In this document: positions 1 to 9,463 of the stretch, in pieces
Position numbering within the stretch: position 1 is the stretch's first letter
How the letters are laid out: the number at the start of each line of letters is the position of its first letter
NCBI GenBank assembly: GCA_026075535.2
Contig: AP026544.2
Span: forward strand, 5,890,001-5,954,000
DNA length: 64,000 bases
Direction: 5' to 3'
DNA from: Tricholoma matsutake
Taxonomy: Eukaryota; Basidiomycota; Agaricomycetes; Agaricales; Tricholomataceae
The notes under the pieces: generated by a model
Told to the model about the DNA's origin: nothing
What the model saw: only the letters and a program-made list of their open reading frames with translations
The model's database searches: none
Translations under genes and position numbers: made by a program

Positions 1-2
1 CA

Positions 3-1328
3 CGTTGGATCCTCGGTGCATTCAGGACCACCCCAATCGGTGGCCTGGAAAGTATCGCTGGGCTGCTGCCTATGCAGCTGCTACTGCGTCGCTTAGTCGA
101 CAGAGGGGTATTCAGGACCCCTCTATTGGCTCCATCTCACCCCCTAAGAGCGATCTTAGGGCCTAATCACGTCGGCACCACCCACTCTCATGAGCTTGGA
201 CTCTGGGGAGGGAACGTGCTCGACACACTCACCCTACAAGGGCCGTCTGTCGCCTCGGCTGCAGCCTTGGCCTTGGTACCAGGCGATGAATTCGACCCCT
301 TTGGGGAAGAAAACACACCTGGAAACAGAGTGAAGGATTTATTCCCCACTCGCTTTTCCTCTCATCGTCTCACCTCTAAGGAGGATGAAGCGAAGAATTC
401 TTATAGGAGTGACCTCGATAAGGCCTGGGCTTCTGCCCTGGTCGAGGACGACACTCTCGTCGTTGCAGTGGACGCCTCAGTGCCCACAGATGCCAAATTT
501 CAGGCTGTCGCCTGTGCTCTTGTCTTCGGACAGGGAGAACAGGTCGATCGCGTTGTCTCTGCTTCTGGGAGGAGAACCCCCCCAGAAGTCGAACTCTTTG
601 CTCTCCAACTGGGCGTCTCGGCTGCTTGCAGCAGAGGATGCAAAAAGTTGGTGATATTCTCGGATTCTACTACGGGCATTGAGTCCTTAATTGATCCTAA
701 ACCACGCTCTGAGCAAATCTTTGCTCTGGACGCTTGTCGCTCCCTTCGTCCCTGGCTATCCGGAGACGAGGAGAGGAACGTTACATTCTGGCACGTCCCC
801 TCGAAGTTCGAGTGGAACGTACATAAGATGGCTCACGATGTAGCTACATCTACCAAGATCTCCGTGGGCAGACACCCGCGGACGTCTCTAGATTACCTTA
901 AAAACCAGGTCGAAAAGGCCGTCTGTAAGGATTGGCACACTCGGTTCGCAGATCCTGCGTACCGTGGACGACACTTCTACCAACTCAAAGGAGTTGGTGG
1001 AAAACCAGTATTACCCTCGACTCACAAAGGTGGGCCTTGGCTGAAAGTAATGGGGAGCAACACTACGTTGACCTCCCGTTCAACTCGCATGATCACTGGC
1101 CATGCTCCTATAGGGGAGTATCGTCAACGTTTATCCCTCGACGGGGAGTACCAATGTTGGTGTCTTGGTCCCGAGATTCAAACTCGAGACCATCTACTAC
1201 GCGTCTGCCCTAAGGTGGATCGCAAAGAAACTCGTGCGAGCCCAGACTCTGTCGAAGGCTTCAACGAATTCATGGACAACAATCCTGCACTAGGATCGTT
1301 CAACTCACTCGCGTGGGATCCAGGATAG
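3..1328 (+). CDS. LINE ORF2 C-terminal part (RNase H and CCHC tail), copy A, 5' cut by window edge
   Basis: In-frame C-terminal 441 codons of the 1289-residue ORF2, open from base 3 to the stop at 1326-1328. It corresponds to residues about 849-1289. It holds the RNase H domain with the usual acidic residues visible in VAVDAS, the E of EVELFAL, FSDS and MAHDVA. The C-terminal finger-like motif is CWC...H....C near the end. RNase H removes RNA from the cDNA hybrid during target-primed reverse transcription. No frameshift or stop is seen in this part. The upstream endonuclease and RT lie outside the window, so whether the copy is complete cannot be told. Confidence 0.92.
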   Translation, partial: RWILGAFRTTPIGGLESIAGLLPMQLLLRRLVDRGVFRTPLLAPSHPLRAILGPNHVGTTHSHELGLWGGNVLDTLTLQGPSVASAAALALVPGDEFDPFGEENTPGNRVKDLFPTRFSSHRLTSKEDEAKNSYRSDLDKAWASALVEDDTLVVAVDASVPTDAKFQAVACALVFGQGEQVDRVVSASGRRTPPEVELFALQLGVSAACSRGCKKLVIFSDSTTGIESLIDPKPRSEQIFALDACRSLRPWLSGDEERNVTFWHVPSKFEWNVHKMAHDVATSTKISVGRHPRTSLDYLKNQVEKAVCKDWHTRFADPAYRGRHFYQLKGVGGKPVLPSTHKGGPWLKVMGSNTTLTSRSTRMITGHAPIGEYRQRLSLDGEYQCWCLGPEIQTRDHLLRVCPKVDRKETRASPDSVEGFNEFMDNNPALGSFNSLAWDPG

Positions 1329-1852
1329 GTTGTGCGCGCAGGGCGTATGACCCTCGTCTGGTTCTAGCTAGTGTTATCGGTATGTCGGGGTGGCCGCAGG
1401 GCACCAGATGAGTCCGTTAACCCTCATAAAGGGGGCCCACCCGTGTTCAGGAGCGACTGTCAGGGAGGGGGGACACGAACCTAGGTACCGGTTCGGGGAG
1501 GCGCCTGAGCGCTTTCAGATCCGCTGTCGGTTATGCGTTGCGACGATCTCAGTCGACCACGCTTTCCTTTCCGAGCTGAGAGGCTCACGTCGGGGCGGCA
1601 GTCTCCCCTAAATCTTGCACTCATACCCGTAGGGATCGGGGAACACAACATCGTCAAGTCCGGGTTGTCGGTACGCCACCACTGGCAAGTCCGTTTACTC
1701 GATAAAGGGGGCCCCCTTAGTGGTCATCGCAGTTATCCAGGTGGTTGGTGCGAAGATTAGCAGGAGGAGGACTTGGGCTGGGCGTAGTGTACTCTGCTTG
1801 TACGTCTCTACCGCGGACTGCGACCAGGCGCCGCGTTATAAATTTTTGATCC
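1329..1852 (+). other. LINE 3' UTR, copy A
   Basis: A 524-bp non-coding segment between the ORF2 stop and the poly(A). Short open frames inside are not conserved as proteins. It carries two related direct repeats (see next entry) and ends in the 3' terminal block CCGCGGACTGCGA...GCGTTATAAA that all copies share. Confidence 0.9.
1411..1715 (+). repeat. Pair of direct repeats inside the LINE 3' UTR
   Basis: Two related 28-29 nt units, at 1411-1439 and 1688-1715. Both start AGTCCGTT and end ATAAAGGGGGCCC. The second continues into a 14-bp palindrome, AAGGGGGCCCCCTT. The same pair is in the 3' UTR of every copy with an intact tail (C, D, E, F, G, J, K, M, P). Role unknown; it could be an RNA structure recognised by the RT. 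Confidence 0.8.
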
Positions 1853-1876
1853 AAAAAAAAAAAAAAAAAAAAAAAA

Positions 1877-1991
1877 GCAAGTCATAGTCGTCTATAAGGT
1901 CTGCCAGTAACGAGTCCATGTATCCCCAATTACGGTTAACATTCTGACTAAATATACGTAACTGTGGGGTAGATCTAAGTCTGTCCCTCAT
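1877..1991 (-). pseudogene. LINE ORF2 first 38 codons, copy B
   Basis: Start of ORF2 (ATG at 1991-1989, directly after the ORF1 stop at 1994-1992) with the beginning of the endonuclease domain. It is cut at 1877 by the poly(A) of copy A; the remainder should lie left of the window. Confidence 0.9.
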
Positions 1992-3003
1992 TTACGTTCG
2001 GCCACCGCGTCCTGCGGGATGGTAAGTAGGAGGAGAGCGAGAACTACGCCTCGCACTCACCTCGTCATAGCGAGCCTTGATCCAGTCATGGTCAAAGCGG
2101 TGTCGCCAGAAATTGCAACGACGATCGTCGGATGCGTGGTTCTTCCGGCAGTTCAAGCACCTAGCCGGGTGAGGACATGCTACCCCCTCCGGGGTAGCTG
2201 GGATGGGAGGGTTCGCCTTGGTGTTTCCCTTACAGCACCCCGCTAGGGCACGATGGTGCTCCTTGCGGTGTGGGCCTGCACATATCGGACACTTCGACTG
2301 TGGAGCTCTACATGCTGGGGTGGGGTGGCCCCACTTCCAGCACCGTTGGCATAATGGGAGTCCAGGGTTCGCCCTGGCTGCCCTAACGTAGGCGACGTAT
2401 CGTCCAAACTGGACACCACGCCCGATGAGAGCTTTCGCTCGTGCGCCGCTGACCGAGTCAGCAACGTTGAGGTAAACGGTGCACGTGTCCGACATTCTCG
2501 AATCATGGACAACCCTTGGGGGGACCTGCAGCACGGTGAGGTCAGATATGCCTGACTTCCCCAGGTGAGCTATGACGACATCAGGCGTAATGGCCTTGTC
2601 GTTTGCGATGTAGGGCACGTCTACCAGTTTGAGGTAAGACGTGGACGTAGGTAGCGCTGCGTCGATTTGGAGCGCGTAGGGGAAGGCCTTGTGAGCCGCC
2701 TCCTTAAAACATCGTAGGTCCTCATCCGAGGCCACTACGTCAGTTGACACCGAGAGATTCCCGGCGTGCATGGTAGCAGACTGTGCCACTAGCTTGGAGT
2801 GGTGCAGTCCTAAGGTCGTCTGGACGTGGTCCAGGAAATCAGCAGGGTTCGTTCCCTCCTCTAGGGGGGGTCGAACGTGAACGAGGACCTGTCTTCGAGA
2901 CGGTCCGTGAACGGTGGGCGAAGGCTTTGCAGCCTTGGGCCTGGATGGGCCGACGTGCTGCTGGATGTCAGCTAGTTTGTCGGTTGGAAGCTCAGGGAAG
3001 GCC
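1992..3003 (-). pseudogene. LINE ORF1 C-terminal half, copy B
   Basis: Carries residues about 308-640 of the gag-like ORF1 protein, including three cysteine/histidine clusters: a CCHC knuckle CQRCWKWGHPTPAC, a second CPICAGPH...C and a third CLNCRKNH...C. Such knuckles bind the element RNA in the ribonucleoprotein. The type 1 marker PPLEEGTNP is present. Reading continues into the 5' half at 9464-10386; copy C sits between them. No internal stop is seen, so this ORF1 was intact before C arrived. Confidence 0.92.
2992..3003. repeat. Target-site duplication of copy C, left
   Basis: TCAGGGAAGGCC here is repeated at 9464-9475 on the other side of copy C. Two further T could belong to either the TSD or the poly(T). 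Confidence 0.92.
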
Positions 3004-3019
3004 TTTTTTTTTTTTTTTT

Positions 3020-3543
3020 GGATCAAAAATTTATAACGCGGCGCCCGGTCGCAGTCCGCGGTAGAGACGTACAAGCAGAGTACACTACGCCCAGCCCAAG
3101 TCCTCCTCCTGCTAATCTTCGCACCAACCACCTGGATAACTGCGATGACCACTAAGGGGGCCCCCTTTATCGAGTAAACGGACTTGCCAGTGGTGGCGTA
3201 CCGACAACCCGGACTTGACGATGTCGTGTTCCCCGATCCCTACGGGTATGCGTGCAAGATTTAGGGGAAACTGCCGCCCCGACGTGAGCCTCTCAGCTCG
3301 GAAAGGAAAGCGTAGTCGACTGGAATTGTCGCAACGCGTGACCGACAGCGGATCTGAAAGCGCTCAGGCGCCTCCCCGAACCGGTATCTAGTTTCGTGTC
3401 CCCCCTCCCTGACAGTCGCTCCTGAACACGGGTGGGCCCCCTTTATGAGGGTTAACGGACTCGTCTGGCGCCCTACGGCCACCCCGACATACCGATAACA
3501 CTAGCCAGAACCAGACGGGGGTCATACGCCCTGCGCGCACAAC
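3020..3543 (-). other. LINE 3' UTR, copy C
   Basis: Non-coding tail of copy C with the paired ATAAAGGGGGCCC repeats and the shared 3' terminal block beside the poly(T). No gene seen. Confidence 0.9.
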
Positions 3544-6500
3544 CTATCCTGGATCCCACGCGAGTGAGTTGAACGACCCTAGTGCTGGGTTGTTGTCCAT
3601 AAATTCGTTGAAGCCTTCGACAGAGTCTGGGCTTGCACGAGTCTCTTTGCGATCCACTTTGGGGCAGATGCGTAGCAGATGGTCCCGAGTTTGTGTGTCA
3701 GGACCAAGGCACCAGCATTGGTACTCCCCGTCAAGGGATAAGCGTTGACGATACTCCCCTATAGGAGCATGGCCAGTGATCATGCGAGTTGAACGGGAAG
3801 TCAACGTAGTGTTGCTTCCCATTACTTTCAGCCAAGGCCCACCTTTGTGGGTCGAGGGTAATACTGGTTTTCCCCCTACTCCTTTGAGTTGGTAGAAGTG
3901 ACGTCCTCGGTACGCAGGGTCTGCGAATCGAGTGTGCCAATCCTTACAAACGGCCTTCTCGACCTGGTTTTTAAGGTAATCTAGAGACGTCCGCGGGTGT
4001 CTGCCCACCGAGATCTTGGTAGATGTAGCAACATCGTGAGCCATCTTGTGAACGTTCCACTCGAATTTCGAGGGGACGTGCCAGAATGTGACGTTCCTCT
4101 CCTCGTCCCCAGCTAGCCAGGGACGCAGGGAGCGACAAGCGTCCAGAGCAAATATTTGCTCAGAGCGTGGTTTAGGATCGACTAGGGACTCGATGCCCGT
4201 AGTGGAATCCGAGAATATCACCAACTTTTTGCAACCTCTGCTGCAAGCAGCCGAGACGCCCAGTTGGAGAGCAAAGAGTTCGACTTCTGGAGGGGTTCTC
4301 CTCCCAGAGGCAGAGATAACACGATCAACTTGTTCCCCCTGTCCGAAGACGAGAGCGCAGGCGACAGCTTGGAATCTAGCATCAGTGGGCACTGAGGCGT
4401 CCACTGCGACGACGAGAGTGCCGTCCTCGACCAGGGCATTAGCCCAGGCCTTGTCGAGGTCACTCCTATAAGAATTCTTCGCTTCATCCTCCTTAGAGGT
4501 GAGACGATGAGAGGAAAAGCGAGTGGGGAATAAATCCTTCACTCTGTTTCCAGGAGTGTTTTCTTCCCCAAAGGGGTTGAATTCATCGCCTGGTACCAAG
4601 GCCAAGGCTGCAGCCGAGGCGACAGACGGCCCTTGTAAGGTGAGTGTGTCGAGCACGTTCCCTCCCCAGAGTCCAAGCTCATGAGAGTGGGTGGTGCCGA
4701 CGTGATTAGGCCCTAAGATCGCTCTTAGGGGGTGAGATGGAGCCAATAGAGGGGTCCTGAATACCCCTCTGTCGACTAAGCGACGCAGTAGCAGCTGCAT
4801 AGGCAGCAGCCCAGCGATACTTTCCAGGCCACCGATTGGGGTGGTTCTGAATGCACCGAGGATCCAACGTGCAGCGATGGACTGCACTTGGGCCAACGTC
4901 TTGATAACACCTTTGACGCGAGCGCCTTTGAAGTGCCATAATCTAAGTCCGTATGTCATAATGGGTACGACGCACGAACGGTAAAGTAGGCGTTTCTGCA
5001 TAGGGGTTAGCCCTCTGACAGAATTGCCGAGCATTCCCATCGCCCTCGCAGTAGTGAGAGCTTTGGTGGAGTAAAATCGCGTATGCTCCTTGAAGGAGAG
5101 CTTACGGTCAAAGAAGAATCCGAGGTACCTCCAGGTGACCTTGGGTTTGAGAGGGGTGTTGCCCGTGTAAGGGGCGAAACCAAGATCGATGGGTAAGGGA
5201 GTGAATCTCCTTGCCCTTGAAAAGTGGAATATCTCGGACTTGTCATGTTCGAGGACAAGTCCGAGGGAGGTGAATGCCTGGAAGATCCAGCCATATGCTT
5301 TCTTTAGGAGGGGGAGGTTGTCCTCCAACTGTGGGGAGCGGGCGATGAGGGTACCATCATCCACATACGACATGAGATCGACATCTCTGCCGATTTCGCT
5401 TCTTCTGAAGAGCTTCATGATGGGCGTCAAGTATAACGCCGATAAGACAGGGGATAAAGCAGAACCTTGTCCCACTCCCACATCTGCTGCAAAGGAGCCC
5501 GATGAGAAAGCGTTCCACTTATAGGTCGTCTTGCGACCGACCAGGTAGGACCGGAAGAAGTTCACTACTTGCGCAGGGAACCCCGACCGAGAGATGATCT
5601 CCAACAGAACCTGGTGGTTCAAGGAGGGGAAGAATTGAGCGATGTCGAAGGCGACAACACTTGTTTTAAGTCCCTTAGCCCATCCTGCTCTGACGAGATG
5701 GGTGAGGTAGATTCCTGCATCCTCAGTGGAACGCTGGGCGACGCCCCCGAACTGGTTTTGTTCGAAGGCCTCGTGTGCGACACCGTCGAATTGAAGTCGT
5801 CTCGACAGCATTTTCTCGACTAATTTACCCAGAGTGTTCAGAAGCACGATGGGTCTGAACGACTTAGGGGTAGAGTAGTTAGGTTTCCCTGGCTTCGGGA
5901 TAATAACCGACAGGGATTCCTTAAAATGCGCTGGCCAATGGCCTGCGGTGATGCATGCCTCAGCGATGCGGGTGATAAGCCCTGCCACCCCTGGGTTGCT
6001 GCACCAGTGTTTGAGGTGCGACCATGTAACATGATCGGGACCTGGAGCGGACCGGGAAGAACACGCATTTAACGCTTCTTTCATTTCCGTGACGGAGAAC
6101 GGGATCCAGCCCCTTTCAGGCACCGGATCAAGTTCATCAAGGATGCTCAGATCGACTACTCGATCTGAGGCAGCGTTATAGGACCCATCAAGGGCAGCCC
6201 AAAGGGAGTCCAGATCATTACAAGGTTCTCCCCGATAGGAGATTGCCTCGTATGACGGGAGGTTACGTTGACGAGTCCAGGACATCAAGTCCCAGGGTCG
6301 TCTGTTCATGGTAGCCACTTCCTGGATACGGTCGTCGAAAAAGTCGCACTTCGCATGTCGCATGACTTTCCTGTAGAGTTTCCAGTCTCCCTCGTCTCGA
6401 GAGGCTCTGTAAGCGTCTAGGGCACCACTGCATTCGTCTGTCCACCAGCCCTTGGACGACTTGCCGAGGCGGGATTCCTTGGCATGGTTTTCCCATGCCT

Positions 6501-7413
6501 TGTTTAAGATCGTTGATATCGCCGAAACGACGTCATCGATCTCTGCCGAAGTATTTCCGTGCCAATCTAGCCACGGAATTAAAGCGGAGGAAACAGCATC
6601 TCGATAAGATGCTTCCTCCTCGGATCCTTTTTTAATGGACCACTTGGTAACCGGAACCAGAGATCCCGGACCAGGTAGAACTAACGTCAGGGGGGCGTGG
6701 TCAGACGTTCCCCTGGCTTCAGGTACAATCTCACAGTACAATACAAATCTAAGATCTGTAGGTACGAACATCAGGTCGATCACCGTGGGGTGAAAGCCCT
6801 GTTGAGGGGGGAAGTGGGTAGGGCCCTCCACTACTGGTGAGGCTCTAGTCAGGCCTAATGCCATGGCTGATTCCACTAAGTGGTCAGCGTGAATCGAATG
6901 TTCAGGCCCCTGGGGGTCCCAGGATGCGTGCCTCACGTTAAAATCGCCACACATGAAGTGTAGGCGGGGGATCGTCATGACATTCTCAAACAGGAGTGTA
7001 ATGGCGGAGTGTTGGCTGTCTGAGTAGACGTTAGCGAGTAATATGACATCCTCTCCTATTCCCAGTGAGAAAAGGAGGATATCACGATTATCGATCAGAT
7101 CTCGTCTGAGACCTGGTCTTAAGTTAGCGATGCTGTTCGCGAAATAGACAGCAACGCGTGGGGGGGAATCCAAACCCGAGGGGCGCACTAACGTTCCCCA
7201 ATTTGGGCTCATCGGCGCGCCTATAACTTCTTCCCCCTCCCTGTTATGGGCAGAGGGAGCGTGTCTTATCAACCGCCAGGGCGGTTCTTGGATGAAAAGC
7301 AAATCGTAATCATCTACGAGATCAGCCAGTAAAGAGTCCATGTACCCCCAATTACGGTTAACATTTTGACTAAATATGCGCAACTGCGGTGTAGATCTAA
7401 GTCTATCCCTCAT
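3544..7413 (-). CDS. LINE ORF2: APE endonuclease, reverse transcriptase, RNase H (copy C)
   Basis: A 1289-residue polyprotein that carries out target-primed reverse transcription: it nicks the target DNA and copies the element RNA from the 3' OH. The endonuclease spans about residues 10-245, with FSQNVNRN (14-21), QEPPW (42-46), GDFN (156-159) and TSDH (236-239). The RT is about 440-780, with SAPGPD (455-460), AFDIAQFF (588-595), GQGSALSP (648-655) and the catalytic YVDD (683-686). RNase H is about 1000-1130, with D1005, E1045, D1069 and D1127. A CxC...H....C motif is at 1233-1250. The start ATG directly follows the ORF1 TAA without a spacer, which implies coupled reinitiation. No break is seen. 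The domain order fits the Tad1/I group; the exact clade is inference. Confidence 0.95.
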   Translation of the reverse strand: MRDRLRSTPQLRIFSQNVNRNWGYMDSLLADLVDDYDLLFIQEPPWRLIRHAPSAHNREGEEVIGAPMSPNWGTLVRPSGLDSPPRVAVYFANSIANLRPGLRRDLIDNRDILLFSLGIGEDVILLANVYSDSQHSAITLLFENVMTIPRLHFMCGDFNVRHASWDPQGPEHSIHADHLVESAMALGLTRASPVVEGPTHFPPQQGFHPTVIDLMFVPTDLRFVLYCEIVPEARGTSDHAPLTLVLPGPGSLVPVTKWSIKKGSEEEASYRDAVSSALIPWLDWHGNTSAEIDDVVSAISTILNKAWENHAKESRLGKSSKGWWTDECSGALDAYRASRDEGDWKLYRKVMRHAKCDFFDDRIQEVATMNRRPWDLMSWTRQRNLPSYEAISYRGEPCNDLDSLWAALDGSYNAASDRVVDLSILDELDPVPERGWIPFSVTEMKEALNACSSRSAPGPDHVTWSHLKHWCSNPGVAGLITRIAEACITAGHWPAHFKESLSVIIPKPGKPNYSTPKSFRPIVLLNTLGKLVEKMLSRRLQFDGVAHEAFEQNQFGGVAQRSTEDAGIYLTHLVRAGWAKGLKTSVVAFDIAQFFPSLNHQVLLEIISRSGFPAQVVNFFRSYLVGRKTTYKWNAFSSGSFAADVGVGQGSALSPVLSALYLTPIMKLFRRSEIGRDVDLMSYVDDGTLIARSPQLEDNLPLLKKAYGWIFQAFTSLGLVLEHDKSEIFHFSRARRFTPLPIDLGFAPYTGNTPLKPKVTWRYLGFFFDRKLSFKEHTRFYSTKALTTARAMGMLGNSVRGLTPMQKRLLYRSCVVPIMTYGLRLWHFKGARVKGVIKTLAQVQSIAARWILGAFRTTPIGGLESIAGLLPMQLLLRRLVDRGVFRTPLLAPSHPLRAILGPNHVGTTHSHELGLWGGNVLDTLTLQGPSVASAAALALVPGDEFNPFGEENTPGNRVKDLFPTRFSSHRLTSKEDEAKNSYRSDLDKAWANALVEDGTLVVAVDASVPTDARFQAVACALVFGQGEQVDRVISASGRRTPPEVELFALQLGVSAACSRGCKKLVIFSDSTTGIESLVDPKPRSEQIFALDACRSLRPWLAGDEERNVTFWHVPSKFEWNVHKMAHDVATSTKISVGRHPRTSLDYLKNQVEKAVCKDWHTRFADPAYRGRHFYQLKGVGGKPVLPSTHKGGPWLKVMGSNTTLTSRSTRMITGHAPIGEYRQRLSLDGEYQCWCLGPDTQTRDHLLRICPKVDRKETRASPDSVEGFNEFMDNNPALGSFNSLAWDPG

Positions 7414-9336
7414 TTACGTTCGGCCACCGCGTCCTGCGGGATGGTAAGAAGGAGGGGAGCGAGAGTTACGTCTCGCACTCACCTCGTCATAGCGAGCTTT
7501 GATCCAATCACGGTCAAAGCGATGTCGCCAAAAGTTGCATCGACGATCATCCGATGCGTGGTTTTTCCGGCAGTTTATGCACCTGGCCGGGTGAGGACAA
7601 GCTGCCCCCTCTGGGGTAGCTGGGATGGGAGGGTTCGCCTTGGCGTTTCCCTTACAACACCCTGCGAGGGCACGGTGGTGCTCCTTGCGGTGTGGGCCTG
7701 CGCAGACCGGGCATTTGGTCTGTGGAGCTCTGCATGCTTGAGTGGGGTGACCCCACTTCCAGCACCGTTGGCAGATAGGCAATCCAGGGTTCGCCCTGGC
7801 AGCCCTAATGTGAGCGACGTAGCGTCCAAATTGGACGCCCCGACCGATAAGAGCCTTGGCTCGTGCACCGCTGACAGAGTCAGCGATGTTAAGATAGACG
7901 GTGCACGTATCCGACATTTTCGAATCACGTACGACCCGGGGGGGGACTTGTAACACTGCGAGGTCCGATATTCCGGACTTTCCCAGGTGTGCAACAACGA
8001 CATCAGGCGTTAGAGCCTTGTCGTTAGCGACGAATGGCACATCGACCAGCTTGAGGTACGACGTGGACGTGGGTAGCGCTGCATCTACTTGCTGTGCGAA
8101 AGGAAACGCCTTGTGGGCCGCCTCCTTGAAGCAACGAAGGTCCTCCTCGGAGGCCACGACGTCTGTAGCTACTGATAGGTTACCAGCATGCATTGATGCG
8201 GATTGGGCCACTAGTTTAGAGTGGTGCAATCCGAGAGTGACTCGGACATGGTCCAAGAAGTCTGCAGGGTTCGTTTCCGCCCCGAGGGGGGGACGAACGT
8301 GTACCAAGACCTGTCGTCTCGACGGTCCATGGACAGTAGGCGAAGGCTTTGCAGCTTTCGGTTTGGAAGGACCCACATGCTGCTGTATGTCAGCCAGCTT
8401 ATCGGTCGGGAGTTCAGGGAAGGCCTTGGCTAGTCGCACCAGGCCATCCATGGAAGTGTTAGGTGCTCGCCCCCCAGGGAAGCGAGCGACCTGAGCGAAG
8501 GTTCCCCTGCCCGAAGGCCTGGTGGACCAGTTCACGGGGGGAGGCGGTCCTCGACCCCATGACGACGAGACACCCCCTGCTGGGGGTTTAGGAAGAGGTC
8601 GAGCCCCTTTCGGGCCTCGGGTCCTCGCTGATTTGTGAGGGGGGGGGCGTTGCCCATCCCATCCCTCCAGATACTCCGTCCTTGGGACGTCGTTAGGATC
8701 GTTAGTGACGGTGCCCGACCTGGGTCGTTTACTGTTCCCAGCAATCCTGTCTATAGCGTTCCGGAGCGTAGCGCTTCCAGAGTTGCGATCGATACCAGCC
8801 TCGGCAGCTGCTGCCAGCACCGAGCCCAGTTGTTCAGCTATGAGCTGCCGTTCTTCAGCAGTCGGTCGTTTGGATCCCGTCCTGTTCAGGACAACTCGGA
8901 ATCCAGTTGCGTACTCACCCAGGTCACTGGCGAAGGTCTGGGGTCCACTCCAGTCATCGCTCGTCATCTCCGTATCTTGTATGACGTGGGTAGAGAGGTT
9001 ATCGGCCACTTCGTCAGCCCACGAAGCGGGTGTCGAAGGGGTAGCCGGAGGTGCAGGAGACGCAGTTGCATCCCTGGAAGATAGCGCTGGCACGCTGAAT
9101 CGCTGTGCTCGCGGAGTGACGGTGCCCGCCCCATAGGGGGAGGGGGTTGGAGAGCCTCTTTGGGTCCTGTGGGGGCCCACTGAGGGAACGTTCTGTGTGG
9201 ATCTGCGGCTCGAGGAGAGCCGCAGGGAATCAATGGGGTCGTCGCCAGGAGTTCTGGGCGTACCGGATCTAGAGGGTCCCCCCTCGTCCATCGCCTCACC
9301 CGATCTCCCCCTACTTCTAGAATACGAATCAGACAT
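7414..9336 (-). CDS. LINE ORF1: gag-like RNA-binding protein with CCHC knuckles (copy C)
   Basis: A 640-residue nucleic-acid-binding protein expected to coat element RNA. Residues 1-110 are Ser/Pro/Arg-rich and low complexity. A proline-rich stretch with PPPHKSARTRG and PLPKPP lies at about 230-268. A folded middle of about 340-470, likely of the RRM-like kind seen before CCHC knuckles in LINE gags (inference), follows. Cys/His clusters are at about 522-560 and 576-600: CQRCWKWGHPTQAC, CPVCAGPH and CINCRKNH. ATG at 9336 was chosen because it is conserved in every copy and an in-frame TAA lies upstream in type 2 leaders. Type 2 marker PPLGAETNP. Intact. Confidence 0.94.
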   Translation of the reverse strand: MSDSYSRSRGRSGEAMDEGGPSRSGTPRTPGDDPIDSLRLSSSRRSTQNVPSVGPHRTQRGSPTPSPYGAGTVTPRAQRFSVPALSSRDATASPAPPATPSTPASWADEVADNLSTHVIQDTEMTSDDWSGPQTFASDLGEYATGFRVVLNRTGSKRPTAEERQLIAEQLGSVLAAAAEAGIDRNSGSATLRNAIDRIAGNSKRPRSGTVTNDPNDVPRTEYLEGWDGQRPPPHKSARTRGPKGARPLPKPPAGGVSSSWGRGPPPPVNWSTRPSGRGTFAQVARFPGGRAPNTSMDGLVRLAKAFPELPTDKLADIQQHVGPSKPKAAKPSPTVHGPSRRQVLVHVRPPLGAETNPADFLDHVRVTLGLHHSKLVAQSASMHAGNLSVATDVVASEEDLRCFKEAAHKAFPFAQQVDAALPTSTSYLKLVDVPFVANDKALTPDVVVAHLGKSGISDLAVLQVPPRVVRDSKMSDTCTVYLNIADSVSGARAKALIGRGVQFGRYVAHIRAARANPGLPICQRCWKWGHPTQACRAPQTKCPVCAGPHRKEHHRALAGCCKGNAKANPPIPATPEGAACPHPARCINCRKNHASDDRRCNFWRHRFDRDWIKARYDEVSARRNSRSPPSYHPAGRGGRT

Positions 9337-9463
9337 GCGTTGGTAAGACGCTGGTTATACCGGATCGCGGGGATCGAGGACGGATTGAGCTGCAAAAGTT
9401 GAAAACGGTGTCGACGAAATTTTTTGTGGCTGTGCACGTCGCGGTAAGAAGACAAGAAGCGAT
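9337..9463 (-). promoter_or_regulatory. LINE 5' leader, copy C
   Basis: A 127-nt untranslated leader from the 5' terminus (ATCGCTTCTTGTC on the minus strand) to the ORF1 ATG. The same leader recurs in B, D, E, F, H, J, K, O and P, so it probably contains the internal promoter, as is usual for LINEs; no named promoter motif was recognised. In this type 2 leader a TAA lies seven codons before the ATG (...GTA TAA CCA...), closing the frame. Confidence 0.75.

Larger units (their letters stand above)
1..1876 (+). mobile_element. LINE copy A, 3' part
   Basis: Plus-strand LINE running in from the left edge: end of ORF2, a 3' UTR and a run of 24 A at 1853-1876. The base after the A run (1877) is minus-strand ORF2 start of copy B, so A was inserted into B. 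The A 3' terminus reads ...TTGATCC before the A run, a variant shared with C and K; other copies have TTGACCC. Its 5' part and left TSD lie outside the window. Confidence 0.93.
3004..9463 (-). mobile_element. LINE copy C, full length, both ORFs intact (type 2)
   Basis: A complete 6.46-kb minus-strand element: poly(T) 3004-3019, 3' UTR 3020-3543, ORF2 3544-7413, ORF1 7414-9336 and a 127-nt leader ending at 9463. A 12-bp TSD flanks it and it interrupts copy B ORF1. With both frames open and all catalytic motifs visible, it is one of two candidates here (with F) for an autonomous source copy. Confidence 0.95.

Noticed and set aside
3020..3543. A 73-residue frame in every LINE 3' UTR (MAVGRQTSPLTLIKGAHP...)
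   Set aside because: Present in most tails, but it varies at its end with indels and has no domain; better explained by the conserved UTR.
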